In this document: piece by piece, positions 27,275 through 34,792 of the stretch
Layout: each line of letters starts with the position of its first letter
How positions within the stretch are numbered: the stretch's first letter is position 1
NCBI GenBank assembly: GCA_023663635.1
Contig: JAMPHD010000024.1
Span: 1-42,455 of the forward strand
Direction of reading: 5' to 3'
Source: Acetatifactor muris
GTDB lineage: Bacteria; Bacillota; Clostridia; Lachnospirales; Lachnospiraceae
DNA length: 42,455 nucleotides
Notes under the pieces: model-generated
Seen by the model: the letters and a program-made list of their open reading frames with translations, nothing else
Told to the model about the DNA's origin: nothing
The model's database searches: none
Program-made: the position numbers and the translations under genes

Positions 27275-28195
27275 TTATGATTTCCTGATGCAGAAGCAGA
27301 GCGGCACCCGAAGCGCATAGGACGCGTGCCAGTGGTGCGCAAGGCCGTCGTGGCGGACAAAGCACGCAGTCGTCGAGGAGCCAGACCTCACGGACGCCAG
27401 CCACCACAAATCCGTGTCCTCTCCCTTTGCCTCGCCCTTCATTCTGTGCCTACGGTCCTTGTAGTAGTCCAGCTGCTCATACACTCCCTGGTCGCCGTAA
27501 CATTCATCCTCGTCAAAGACTTCGGACGCTGCCGGAAGGAACAGCCTAAACTCATACTCCTGCACATTCCCCTCATGATCCTTGTGCTTTCTTTTCACAG
27601 GAGCAATCGCCGCCTGCAGATCCTCCGGTAACTGGCTCCAGATTTCCTCGTTCAGATACTTCATCACATCGGATGCCGCAATCCCGCACTTCGTATTCCC
27701 AGCGGCGCTCCAGGGAACCTCCTTGCCGCCGACGCAATCCACGGACTCAAATCTCACATACTCTTCCGTTGACTGAGTGACAACTACGGTCACATCCTCC
27801 CCGCTTTTCAGGCGAAAATCCACCTTATCTCCAACTGCCAGATTGACACCGGCCTTGATCCGGTTTGCCAGCATCCCCCACGACATGGCCGATGCCTGAA
27901 CCATTCGGAGCGTCGCATTGCCGGATTCCGGTGCTACCTCTTCCTGCTTTTCTGCAGGCTCCGCCTGGTGCTTCTCGTCGTACTCCTTTGCGTACCAAGC
28001 CATCTTTGCCTGCATCCTCTCGGCCAGCGCCATCTTTGCCTGCATCCTCTCGGCCAGCGCCATCTTCGCCTCCGTCTCTCTCTGATCCCTTGCCGCCAGA
28101 TGATTGTAGAAGTCCTTGCTTGCCTCCTTGATTGTGCCACTCTCTCCGGACACGTTCAGTTCCAGACTTCCCGCCTTAATTCTCAATTCCTCCAT
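27275..28195 (-). CDS. DUF6273-like protein, candidate DGR variable protein
   Basis: This is a 306-residue protein. A coiled-coil N-terminal region carries a perfect 30-bp repeat (AKMALAERMQ twice). A DUF6273-like domain follows (about 125-306), ending DTDLWWLASVRSGS and VPLCFCIRKS. That end is the layout of C-type-lectin-fold variable proteins targeted by diversity-generating retroelements: WW, Gly-Ser-rich strand, a ladder of exposed residues, then FCI near the stop. The last 35 codons before ATC-AGG-AAA-TCA are adenine-poor. I chose ATG 28195 because AAAGGAG is 8 bases upstream. No reverse transcriptase lies in the window. The protein could be a receptor-binding or surface adhesin. Confidence 0.72.
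   Translation of the reverse strand: MEELRIKAGSLELNVSGESGTIKEASKDFYNHLAARDQRETEAKMALAERMQAKMALAERMQAKMAWYAKEYDEKHQAEPAEKQEEVAPESGNATLRMVQASAMSWGMLANRIKAGVNLAVGDKVDFRLKSGEDVTVVVTQSTEEYVRFESVDCVGGKEVPWSAAGNTKCGIAASDVMKYLNEEIWSQLPEDLQAAIAPVKRKHKDHEGNVQEYEFRLFLPAASEVFDEDECYGDQGVYEQLDYYKDRRHRMKGEAKGEDTDLWWLASVRSGSSTTACFVRHDGLAHHWHASYALRVPLCFCIRKS
27290..27394 (-). other. Candidate DGR variable region
   Basis: By hand count this stretch (35 codons, SVRSGS to LCFC) has only 9 adenines in 105 coding-strand bases, far below the rest of the gene. Many codons are NNY (TCC, CTT, CAC, CAC, TAT), as expected if AAY template codons were mutated at adenines. A template repeat and reverse transcriptase would have to lie elsewhere. 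Confidence 0.45.
28001..28060 (-). repeat. Perfect 30-bp tandem duplication
   Basis: Two identical 30-bp units (28001-28030 and 28031-28060) with a partial third unit after them encode the AKMALAERMQ heptad-like segment of the DUF6273-like protein's coiled coil. Exact identity suggests recent slippage, so coil length may vary between strains. Confidence 0.9.
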
Positions 28196-28240
28196 GTTGC
28201 TTTCTCCTTTCGCTATTGCGTATTTTATTATCACTTTTAT

Positions 28241-28277
28241 CTCGAATTTGCGAGCCTTGCAAGTAAAAAAATATGCC
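28241..28277 (-). promoter_or_regulatory. Composite operator upstream of the DUF6273-like gene
   Basis: CTCGCAAATTCGAG (28241-28254) is separated by 7 bases from a T tract GGCATATTTTTTTACT (28262-28277). The same pair with the same 7-base gap recurs at 32786-32822. A GATAAT -10-like box lies downstream at about 28230, with no good -35, as in activated or repressed promoters. Confidence 0.5.
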
Positions 28278-28301
28278 CAGCAGACACGCAAAATTCAATT
28301 C

Positions 28302-29057
28302 CTACACAGCTACCTCCAGCTGCCTGTTCAACAGGGCATCGAACATCTTGAACCCATAAATAAAGCCCTGCATCTCCGCTTCAATCGCCACCCCATACAG
28401 GGCATCTTCCAGCTCATTGCTCTCTTTTGCCCTTAGCTGAGAGGCTTTCATCACATCATAGAACTTCTTGTATCTCTCCGTCAGCTCCGCTATTTCCCTT
28501 CCTTCCACCGCCGGGCCTGTGATAAACTGATTGAACATATTGCAGTATTCCTCATACTCGCTTCTCGGCTTTCCTTCCAGCAGGAACCCGCTCCCCATAG
28601 GAACCGCCGCCCGCTTTCCCGGATGAAAACGCTCCTGGACTGCTACCCTCAGCCTCTCTGCGCCCTGGGCTACGCTCTTATAATTGGTGTAGTCTTTCAG
28701 CCACTCGCAGTACAGGTTACACGCCTTCTCGGTCATTTCATACATGGGATATTCTATGCCCTGCGGTATTCTGAAAGATGCCAGCCGGAACTCCTGCTTT
28801 TCCTCTTCGGTCGCATCCGCACACAGGAACCTTGCTATCCGCTTAAAGATGATTGCATGGCTCTTACCAAGCACTTCCGCCACTTCCTTGCTTGTCATAG
28901 TTACGGCCTGGCTCTTCTTTTCTTCCTTTGCAGGTGCAGGAGTTTTCAGGACAATCTCCACAATGTCATTCGCAGACACGCCTCCCGCTATGCTTTTTAT
29001 GCAGGCGGCAATCTTCTCGGCGTCGCCGCTCCCAATGTTCAGCGTTACATTGCTCAT
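28302..29057 (-). CDS. Rha-family phage regulatory protein
   Basis: This is a 251-residue protein. The central part (MTSKEVAEVLGKSHAIIFKRI ... FRLASFRIPQGIEYPMYEM) is the Rha-type domain, which is linked to phage regulation and excision. The N-terminal 60 residues and C-terminal helices are extra. ATG 29057 has GGAGGGAG upstream and overlaps the preceding stop as ATGA. It is the last gene before a regulatory gap with a conserved operator. Confidence 0.78.
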   Translation of the reverse strand: MSNVTLNIGSGDAEKIAACIKSIAGGVSANDIVEIVLKTPAPAKEEKKSQAVTMTSKEVAEVLGKSHAIIFKRIARFLCADATEEEKQEFRLASFRIPQGIEYPMYEMTEKACNLYCEWLKDYTNYKSVAQGAERLRVAVQERFHPGKRAAVPMGSGFLLEGKPRSEYEEYCNMFNQFITGPAVEGREIAELTERYKKFYDVMKASQLRAKESNELEDALYGVAIEAEMQGFIYGFKMFDALLNRQLEVAV

Positions 29058-29311
29058 GCTGCTCCCTCCTTCCTTAACAGCTTCAACAGCGGATGCCACG
29101 GCCTTGCGCCACGCATACGGCTGATGATCTTCTCCAGATCAATGTCCTCTTTCCTTACTTTCTGGTACCCCTGGTACTTCCCGGCGTTCCGCTCGTTTAC
29201 CGGCCTGTCATGGAACCCGTCCGTAATCTTAAACCTTGCCGGATTCTTCTCGCCGTCTCTGAACGCCACATATTCCTTTGCGCCATGAACATAGTAGCCG
29301 ACAATCTCCAT
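29054..29311 (-). CDS. Hypothetical element protein
   Basis: This is an 85-residue basic protein (MEIVGYYVHGAKEYVAFRDG at the start, GARPWHPLLKLLRKEG at the end). No domain recognised. It is coupled to the Rha-like gene by an ATGA overlap (29054-29057) and follows the next upstream gene with 5 bases between them. Confidence 0.6.
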   Translation of the reverse strand: MEIVGYYVHGAKEYVAFRDGEKNPARFKITDGFHDRPVNERNAGKYQGYQKVRKEDIDLEKIISRMRGARPWHPLLKLLRKEGAA

Positions 29312-29316
29312 ACGCC

Positions 29317-30015
29317 TTACCTCCCTTCGTATCTGTCATGAATGGGGATCGGGTACTTCGACCCCGTAACCTCCCGAAAACGGCTGTCTGAGGTATAAAG
29401 GAAGTTCCCGCCCATCATGTACCAGCGCCTTCGGAAATATAACGGCTTGCAGTCTATGTACTCACTTCCCGAAACATCCCGCCATTCAATGTAAACGCAC
29501 TCCCGGATGTCCTCCGGCTCAAACGGCCCTTTCATTTCTCCCAGGATATACAAATCCCTCCGCTGTGATGATATGCCTCCGTTGGTGCAGTCGCCCAGGC
29601 TGCTTCTGTAGACCTCGGCTGTCAGCCCGGACTCAATCTCAAAGTTGGTCCGCATCCAGTCCAGCGTCTCGTCCTTATACTTGCAGCCGCTCCATACGTC
29701 TTTCATGTAGACCAGCTCGTTATCGTACACCTGGACCGTCCAATACTCGTCGCCGCCCCTGACCGCTCTCAGCTGGAGATATTCCTTGCTTTCCGGATCA
29801 AAGGCCACCCTCTTGATAACAAGCTCATTGAACTTGTCGTTGTCATGGACGCTGTGCCGGTCTATGAAATCATCCAGAAGCCTTTCCGCATATCCTTCCT
29901 GGATGCCGCCCTCCGGCTCTGCAATGTCTCCATACTGCAGCACTCCGTATCTGTTTGAAATCTCGCACCATGTACCCTCTAAGTGGCACACATAGCCATT
30001 CTTCTCAGCTCTCAT
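29317..30015 (-). CDS. Hypothetical element protein
   Basis: This is a 232-residue, strand-rich acidic protein with many aromatic residues (GGDEYWTVQVYDNELVYMKD, DCKPLYFRRRWYMMGGNFLY). GGAGGAAGG precedes the ATG, which overlaps the upstream gene by 11 bases. I recognise no family; it has the look of a phage early protein. Confidence 0.6.
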   Translation of the reverse strand: MRAEKNGYVCHLEGTWCEISNRYGVLQYGDIAEPEGGIQEGYAERLLDDFIDRHSVHDNDKFNELVIKRVAFDPESKEYLQLRAVRGGDEYWTVQVYDNELVYMKDVWSGCKYKDETLDWMRTNFEIESGLTAEVYRSSLGDCTNGGISSQRRDLYILGEMKGPFEPEDIRECVYIEWRDVSGSEYIDCKPLYFRRRWYMMGGNFLYTSDSRFREVTGSKYPIPIHDRYEGR

Positions 30016-30256
30016 TGCCTTCCTCCTGCTCTTTCCTGATTCTCTCTGCCTCTCTCCGCTCTGCGATTGTTATATAGATGCTGATATGAAAACCGTTTAT
30101 GATGTTGACCGCCTCCAGCTCCGTCAGATTGCATCTTTGCTGAAACTCTATCCTCAGCTTGCGCCTGTCCCCTATGTCCTGCAGGCCGTTTGGAGGCAGG
30201 AGCCTCGCCCTATTCCTGTATTCGTTTGCTATCTCCTGCGTCAAAACCTCGGCCAT
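30005..30256 (-). CDS. Hypothetical element protein
   Basis: This is an 83-residue charged helical protein. Residues 38-60 (QQRCNLTELEAVNIINGFHI) look like a short recognition or docking helix pair. The C-terminus ends in a run of Arg/Glu. No family recognised; it overlaps the next gene by 11 bases. Confidence 0.55.
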   Translation of the reverse strand: MAEVLTQEIANEYRNRARLLPPNGLQDIGDRRKLRIEFQQRCNLTELEAVNIINGFHISIYITIAERREAERIRKEQEEGNES

Positions 30257-30258
30257 AC

Positions 30259-30453
30259 CTACGCCCTCTCTACATAATCAACACTGTCCTCCGCACACCC
30301 AAATTCCGGGCAGAGAGACTTCCACAATTCTTCCAGCTCTCCCATGCTGGCGACGTCCAGCTCCGTCTCGTCGCCGCCATTAAAGCCAATCCGGTACGGA
30401 ACCGCCTTCTTAGCGGTCCGCACCTTTCCTTCTCCGGCCTGCCTTATCGTCAT
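30259..30453 (-). CDS. Hypothetical element protein
   Basis: This is a 64-residue protein with a basic N-terminus and acidic C-terminus (TELDVASMGELEELWKSLC). No domain recognised. Its ATG overlaps the stop of the 308-residue gene upstream (ATGA, 30450-30453). Confidence 0.5.
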   Translation of the reverse strand: MTIRQAGEGKVRTAKKAVPYRIGFNGGDETELDVASMGELEELWKSLCPEFGCAEDSVDYVERA

Positions 30454-31376
30454 ACTGCCGCACCTTCCATCTTCTCCAGCGCTTCAATTACCCGGTTCAA
30501 CGAATACTCCGAATTGCCGTTAAGATGCCGCTGCCACGCTGACTGGCTCGGCGCCCACCGAAAACCGTTGCTTTTCAGGACCTCCCTCACTTCCGGCTCC
30601 GGCTTTCCCTCGAAAATCAGCTGCAGACGCATTTCCTCCACATTACGCACAATCTTGAAGAATTTGCACTCCGTTTCCTGAGTGCCTTTCGCCTTCGTGG
30701 CTTTCAGCTCCTTTATCCGACCCTCGATCCGGTGAATGTTGGCGTTGTTGTTCTGGAGTGCGTAATCCGGGAATCCGATCCTCCCGCAGAAATCCGGCTC
30801 CCTCAGCTGCTTTATCTGATCTTCCGAGTAGCCCATATCCCTCAGCGCCTCATTCCCCTTTTCCGTATCTTTCAGGCGGAGTGCCTTATTCGCCGCCTTC
30901 ATTGCCTCCTGGCTCTCTTTCAAGCCTTCCAGCTTTTCCTCCAGCTTCTCGATTGCCCTTTCATCGTCCGACTTGATGATGTTCTTGCCGTGCAGGATTG
31001 CCTCCATCTTTCTGAGGATGCCCTGAATCTCATTGAACTTCTCATGGTTCCGGTCCGCCGCTGCGTTCTGCTTCTCCTTCTTCTTGACCGGGAAATTCCC
31101 CGCCCCGGAGATCATCACACTCGGACACATCATGCCGATGCGGCTGGAATCGTTCATGTTCTCGGCCATTTTCCTCGAATAGCGCTCTGCCAGCGCATAC
31201 ACCCGCTCCGCTTCATCCGGCCTCGCCTCGGCCACCTTGTCTGCCAGATCATACGCCTTGTTCACATATCCCTGGTACTCTGCCGTCTTGCTCCCTTCCT
31301 GATAGTCACGGAATGACATCATGCTGTGCGCCGTCTTAGCCGCCGCCTCATTGATTGAATAATAAACTCTCTCCAT
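30450..31376 (-). CDS. Widespread mobile-element protein, polyvalent-type C-terminus
   Basis: This 308-residue protein belongs to a family common in Firmicute phages and ICEs. Its hallmarks are MSFRDYQEGSKTAEYQGYV at the start, a middle SGAGNFPVKKKEKQNAAADRN, a coiled coil (about 140-175) and a C-terminal KSNGFRWAPSQSAWQRHL module. That last module also occurs in large polyvalent phage proteins. The role is unknown; nucleic-acid binding is plausible. The stop overlaps the following start (ATGA), and its own ATG overlaps the upstream stop by one base. Confidence 0.65.
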   Translation of the reverse strand: MERVYYSINEAAAKTAHSMMSFRDYQEGSKTAEYQGYVNKAYDLADKVAEARPDEAERVYALAERYSRKMAENMNDSSRIGMMCPSVMISGAGNFPVKKKEKQNAAADRNHEKFNEIQGILRKMEAILHGKNIIKSDDERAIEKLEEKLEGLKESQEAMKAANKALRLKDTEKGNEALRDMGYSEDQIKQLREPDFCGRIGFPDYALQNNNANIHRIEGRIKELKATKAKGTQETECKFFKIVRNVEEMRLQLIFEGKPEPEVREVLKSNGFRWAPSQSAWQRHLNGNSEYSLNRVIEALEKMEGAAV

Positions 31377-31573
31377 TACGCTGATACCTCCAATTTTTCT
31401 CTGTGCTTTGTCATGCGAACCTCACATTTTCCGTATGCCTCCAGATTCTCCCTGTACTCTCGGAGAGAACGCTTTGCATCCGCTCTTGTGTATTCGCTGT
31501 TCTCAACCTCCCAGCCGTAGCCGTAGTTAGTCTCGATGTCCCAACGGTCCCTCGTCTTTCTCTGGTATGCCAT
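31376..31573 (-). CDS. Small conserved phage-type protein
   Basis: This is a 65-residue protein. The block RDRWDIETNYGYGWEVENSEYTRADAKRSL... is split here into RWDIETNYGYGWEV and ADAKRSLREYREN, a combination common in short phage proteins of unknown role. Its stop overlaps the next start as TAATG. Confidence 0.6.
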   Translation of the reverse strand: MAYQRKTRDRWDIETNYGYGWEVENSEYTRADAKRSLREYRENLEAYGKCEVRMTKHREKLEVSA

Positions 31574-31575
31574 GC

Positions 31576-31884
31576 CTACACCACCTTCAATGAAATAATG
31601 ATATGCTCCGGCGTGAAGCTCTTGTCGCTGTCATACAGAGTGCAGGTGCCGTCCTCGAACTTCCAGAACGCCGCCTTGCTCCACCCCAGCCAGGAACCCT
31701 TGCCGTTGTTTGCCAGCGTTTCCCGGCTGTCCGGCTGATCGGGAATGATGCTGTAGAACCCTGTGCTGTCGGCAACATTCACTCTCCTGCGCTGCCCCAC
31801 ACATCCCTGCCGGGCATGAGCGACAATCTCAAACTCCGCCCCTTTAACAAGCGCCCTTTTCAGCTGTGCCAAATTCTTAACCAT
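31576..31884 (-). CDS. Hypothetical element protein
   Basis: This is a 102-residue protein from ATG 31884, which has AAAGGAGG 6-8 bases upstream; the frame extends further but without a ribosome site. It is basic at the start and has several Trp (GSWLGWSKAAFWKFEDG). The part GAEFEIVAHARQG looks like a small beta fold. No family named. Confidence 0.6.
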   Translation of the reverse strand: MVKNLAQLKRALVKGAEFEIVAHARQGCVGQRRRVNVADSTGFYSIIPDQPDSRETLANNGKGSWLGWSKAAFWKFEDGTCTLYDSDKSFTPEHIIISLKVV

Positions 31885-31897
31885 GCTTTTCCTCCTT

Positions 31898-32413
31898 TCA
31901 TGCAAACGGCAAATCTGCCATTTCCTTCTCCATTCTCTCCTGCTCTGCTTTCCATGCCTGGTACTCTTCCTCTGTAGCCTTCCTAGCCCATTCACACACC
32001 GGACATTCAGAACCCATATCCCTACTGGACGGCCCGATTTCAACACCGTCTGCGTCCACTATCGGCGACTGCCAATCCTCAGCCGCTTTCTCATTTGCAA
32101 TTCTGGTGGCCTCGGATTCGCTGACTGCCAGCACCATTTCCTTCCACCATTGCGGCTCACATGGACCGTTCTCTGCATCCCCGTCCGTCCCCGGAACCAC
32201 CAGACAAACCTCATACCAGCTCGGCTCAGGAATCAGTTCATAATCCGCCGCCTCTTTCTCGGTCAAAGGCTGGTCGTACTCAATCCAGCCCCACGCCTCT
32301 CTGCTGATAGCCTCCACATACTGCCTGTTGTCAAAGTTCCTGATCTCCAAAACCTTCTGTGACTTCGGATAGCTGCCGGGCATTACCGGCCTCTGCGTAC
32401 TGTAATACTTCAT
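31898..32413 (-). CDS. Conserved phage protein, DarA-related type
   Basis: This is a 171-residue acidic protein. It starts MKYYSTQRPVMPGSYPK and has FDNRQYVEAISREAWGWIEY, a form seen in Firmicute phages where it is sometimes labelled as related to the antirestriction protein DarA. A short CPVCEWARK Cys pair lies near the end. The antirestriction link is weak here and rests on memory of the family name. Confidence 0.55.
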   Translation of the reverse strand: MKYYSTQRPVMPGSYPKSQKVLEIRNFDNRQYVEAISREAWGWIEYDQPLTEKEAADYELIPEPSWYEVCLVVPGTDGDAENGPCEPQWWKEMVLAVSESEATRIANEKAAEDWQSPIVDADGVEIGPSSRDMGSECPVCEWARKATEEEYQAWKAEQERMEKEMADLPFA

Positions 32414-32425
32414 AACCTCAACCTC

Positions 32426-32725
32426 CTAATCAAAATATCCGCAATAGACTTCATCTGCAGCTCTCTCGCCCTGCGCCTGCTCCATCTCGCCAAGCATCAG
32501 CAGATAATCTTCATGCAGGCTCTCCAATTCCTTCTGGACTTCCTCCCGGCTGGCATCTTTGGTACAAAGCCAAATCGCAACCGTTATCTCTTCCAGCGGT
32601 CTTTTCTCTTTGTTCATGTCGAACATCCTCATGTACTGCTCACAGCATCCCATTGTGAACCAATTCTTCCGGATGCAAAGCTCTCTTAAATCTTCCGTTG
32701 GTGCTACTGAATACTGGCTCTTCAT
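32426..32725 (-). CDS. Hypothetical element protein
   Basis: This is a 99-residue helical protein (CIRKNWFTMGCCEQYMRMFD, then EVQKELESLHEDYLLMLGEM). No domain recognised. It follows the 32726-32844 regulatory gap and so heads a new transcript. Confidence 0.55.
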   Translation of the reverse strand: MKSQYSVAPTEDLRELCIRKNWFTMGCCEQYMRMFDMNKEKRPLEEITVAIWLCTKDASREEVQKELESLHEDYLLMLGEMEQAQGERAADEVYCGYFD

Positions 32726-32785
32726 ATCCTCTTCCTCCTATGCAAACATTTTTCTCGAATCTGCGTGAGCATCGCTCTTCAAAAT

Positions 32786-32822
32786 CTCTCATTTGCGAGT
32801 ATTGAGAGTAAAAAAATAAGCC
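32786..32822 (-). promoter_or_regulatory. Composite operator upstream of the 32426 gene
   Basis: CTCGCAAATGAGAG (32786-32799) sits 7 bases from the T tract GGCTTATTTTTTTACT (32807-32822), which matches the copy at 28262-28277 in 15 of 16 bases. A related CTCGAATCTGCG lies at 32754-32765. TATTGTGAGTA and TACTCTCAATA also form an imperfect 11-bp inverted repeat around the T tract. Confidence 0.5.
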
Positions 32823-32844
32823 TACTCACAATACCGCCTCTCGC

Positions 32845-33411
32845 TTAGATTTCTGCAGGTACAAATCCCGGATTATTCTGCCCGTACTTGATAGCCCATT
32901 CAGTGCCAAACTTAAATTCTATTGCTGTTTCATATTGCCACTTACGCTCATCCTCAACCTCATAATTCCAATCGCAGGCTTCCATGTGAGCATCTGAATA
33001 CCAGTCAACATCACCATTCTCTGTATCAATGATTTCGTCTGCGCTCTGGAGCATTGCATATACTACATCACTCATTTTTGGGAATTTCTCGCCGCCAAGA
33101 ATTTCTTCTGCAGAAATGGAAACACAGCTGCCATCCTTATATATCAGATAATAGCTCTGATCGTTGTGCCACTGACTGTACTCATGCTCAATTATAGCAA
33201 TTCTACGCTGGTCGTAGGTTTTGTTCGTCCTCTCGTTAAACCAGGCTAACGAATTTTCGTCATACCCATATCCTGCATTTTCAGCAAGAGCCTCTTTCCG
33301 CTCTACCTCAACCTCCTTCAATTTCTTCTTCAAAATGGCCTGTAAGTCTTTTTTATTGTAAAGCGTCTGCCACATATCGTTTTTGATGTACCGCAATGTC
33401 TCTTTATTCAT
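32845..33411 (-). CDS. Hypothetical element protein
   Basis: This is a 188-residue acidic, Trp/Tyr-rich protein driven by the consensus promoter at 33456-33484. The N-terminus is coiled (LKKKLKEVEVERKEALAENA), the middle has strands (SYYLIYKDGSCVSISAEEIL). No domain recognised. Being directly under the strongest promoter of the element suggests high expression early on. Confidence 0.6.
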   Translation of the reverse strand: MNKETLRYIKNDMWQTLYNKKDLQAILKKKLKEVEVERKEALAENAGYGYDENSLAWFNERTNKTYDQRRIAIIEHEYSQWHNDQSYYLIYKDGSCVSISAEEILGGEKFPKMSDVVYAMLQSADEIIDTENGDVDWYSDAHMEACDWNYEVEDERKWQYETAIEFKFGTEWAIKYGQNNPGFVPAEI

Positions 33412-33455
33412 ATTGACTTCCTCCGTGTGCTTTGTTGTTGTTTGATTATGTATAT

Positions 33456-33484
33456 ATTATAACTCGCAACTACGAATTTGTCAA
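33456..33484 (-). promoter_or_regulatory. Perfect consensus promoter with operator in the spacer
   Basis: -35 TTGACA (33479-33484), 17-base spacer, -10 TATAAT (33456-33461): a perfect sigma-70-type promoter. The spacer holds TTCGTAGTTGCGAG (33463-33476), related to the other CTCGCAA sites but in the opposite orientation. A repressor bound here would block polymerase. The XRE gene lies immediately upstream. Confidence 0.85.
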
Positions 33485-33514
33485 TAGTTTTACTTCTCAA
33501 AATACAAATTTTTT

Positions 33515-33733
33515 CTATTTTTTTCTCGCAACAATCTCGTATCCAAGAGCAGACACCATTCTTTCAAAATTGTCGAACCTCATGCTGACCCTGTTTCGGT
33601 TGAGTGCCTGGCTCACGTTCTGCCTCGCAATCCCCATTTTGTCAGCGAGTTCCTGCTGGTTTAATTTCTCCTGCTCCAGAATACTGCGGACGATCTTGAC
33701 CGGATCAGTGCCAGTAATCTCAATCTTCTCCAC
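33515..33733 (-). CDS. XRE-family helix-turn-helix regulator
   Basis: This is a 72-residue protein. The HTH (LNQQELADKMGIARQNVSQAL) covers about residues 24-44, and a short C-terminal part follows (FERMVSALGYEIVARKK). It resembles Cro/CI or antitoxin-type regulators. Its stop lies just upstream of a consensus promoter with an embedded operator, so it is the best candidate for the regulator of those sites. Confidence 0.85.
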   Translation of the reverse strand: MEKIEITGTDPVKIVRSILEQEKLNQQELADKMGIARQNVSQALNRNRVSMRFDNFERMVSALGYEIVARKK

Positions 33734-34544
33734 TTCCCTTCCTCCTTTTCTTCCTTCTTGCGGCTACTCTCACCTTTACCACCGCCACTCCTGCCCTCGT
33801 AAATTCCGCATTACTGAATCGCAATCTGCTCCTGGTTAGCTCCAGATTCTCCGCACAATCGAGTAACACCAGATTCTCAATGCTGCAGTTGTCCTTGTCG
33901 CCGTCCAGGAATCCTACCATCTTACCCTCCGGGACCGGACCGTTATGCTCTTCCCATACTCTCCGGTGTACGAACTCGAACCGCTCCCTCTGAGTGCCGG
34001 TTTCCTTTACCTTCTGTACCAGATAGCCGTCTGTCGTATGAGTGTACTCACCCACTTCCATGTGGTTCGCCGGTACATTCCCCTTCTTAAACATTGTTGG
34101 AGCTGCTTTCGCATACGCCTCAGCCGACATTTTCTTTCCCTTGTTGGCTGGAATGTGGCCCGGCTCAAACTGCCCTGTTAGCCCGGTATTGATGCCGTGA
34201 TTCTTCTTATAGGCTTTCATCTGCCGGATGCCGATTGTCCCTGCTCCGTACTTCCGGTTTACTGCATCTACTAGTTCTGCGGTGCTTTTGCCCTGGGCGA
34301 TGCTCTCAACATACTCTGCCATCCCTTCCGGATATTTTGAAGAATATCCTTTCGGATTGCCTACCGGCGTTCCGCTTTTCAGGTGGTACCGGCTCTTTGC
34401 GCCCTTGACGATAGCCTCCGTGAAAACCATTCCGTACTTTTCATCAAAGCCCTGCTGGTTGATTAGAGCTGTTACTTCCTTCGTCGTCCGGCCAGGCACA
34501 TTCTCGATCAGCCAGTCAATTACTTCCTGAGGCCACTTCCACAT
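33720..34544 (-). CDS. HNH homing-type endonuclease
   Basis: This is a 274-residue protein. The C-terminal HNH motif (FVHRRVWEEHNGPVPEGKMV, then LDGDKDNCSIENLVLL) follows the usual order of phage HNH endonucleases. The N-terminal 160 residues hold two repeated DNA-binding-like helix pairs (GRTTKEVTALINQQ and GKSTAELVDAVNRK) and a basic stretch. It overlaps the XRE gene by 14 bases. Homing by intron is unlikely as no intron is seen; it may act in phage mobility or DNA processing. Confidence 0.85.
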   Translation of the reverse strand: MWKWPQEVIDWLIENVPGRTTKEVTALINQQGFDEKYGMVFTEAIVKGAKSRYHLKSGTPVGNPKGYSSKYPEGMAEYVESIAQGKSTAELVDAVNRKYGAGTIGIRQMKAYKKNHGINTGLTGQFEPGHIPANKGKKMSAEAYAKAAPTMFKKGNVPANHMEVGEYTHTTDGYLVQKVKETGTQRERFEFVHRRVWEEHNGPVPEGKMVGFLDGDKDNCSIENLVLLDCAENLELTRSRLRFSNAEFTRAGVAVVKVRVAARRKKRRKGSGED

Positions 34545-34549
34545 TTACT

Positions 34550-34792
34550 TCACCCCCCGCGAACCTCCAGCATTTCCGGAACGGCTTTTTGCCTCTCATA
34601 ACCGTATTCGTCCATGTGCATCATTGCCTTTAGCTGCAGCTCGCCGGTCTTGATGATCTGCTCTCCGATTTTTGCCATAGCCTCCGCTCTCCGGATTTCT
34701 GCGTCCATCTGCTCACCGTTAAGGTCCTCGTCACCCAACTTCTCCAGCTGGGCGAACAGATGATTATTCAAATCTCCCAACGTATTCTTCAT
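34550..34792 (-). CDS. Small conserved phage-type helical protein
   Basis: This is an 80-residue acidic helical protein (LNNHLFAQLEKLGDEDLNGE, AEAMAKIGEQIIKTGELQLK) of a type often found just before phage HNH genes, as here. The role is unknown. Confidence 0.6.
   Translation of the reverse strand: MKNTLGDLNNHLFAQLEKLGDEDLNGEQMDAEIRRAEAMAKIGEQIIKTGELQLKAMMHMDEYGYERQKAVPEMLEVRGG

Noticed and set aside
28001..28060. Tandem repeat considered as a CRISPR-like array.
   Set aside because: There are no spacers; the units are directly adjacent and coding.
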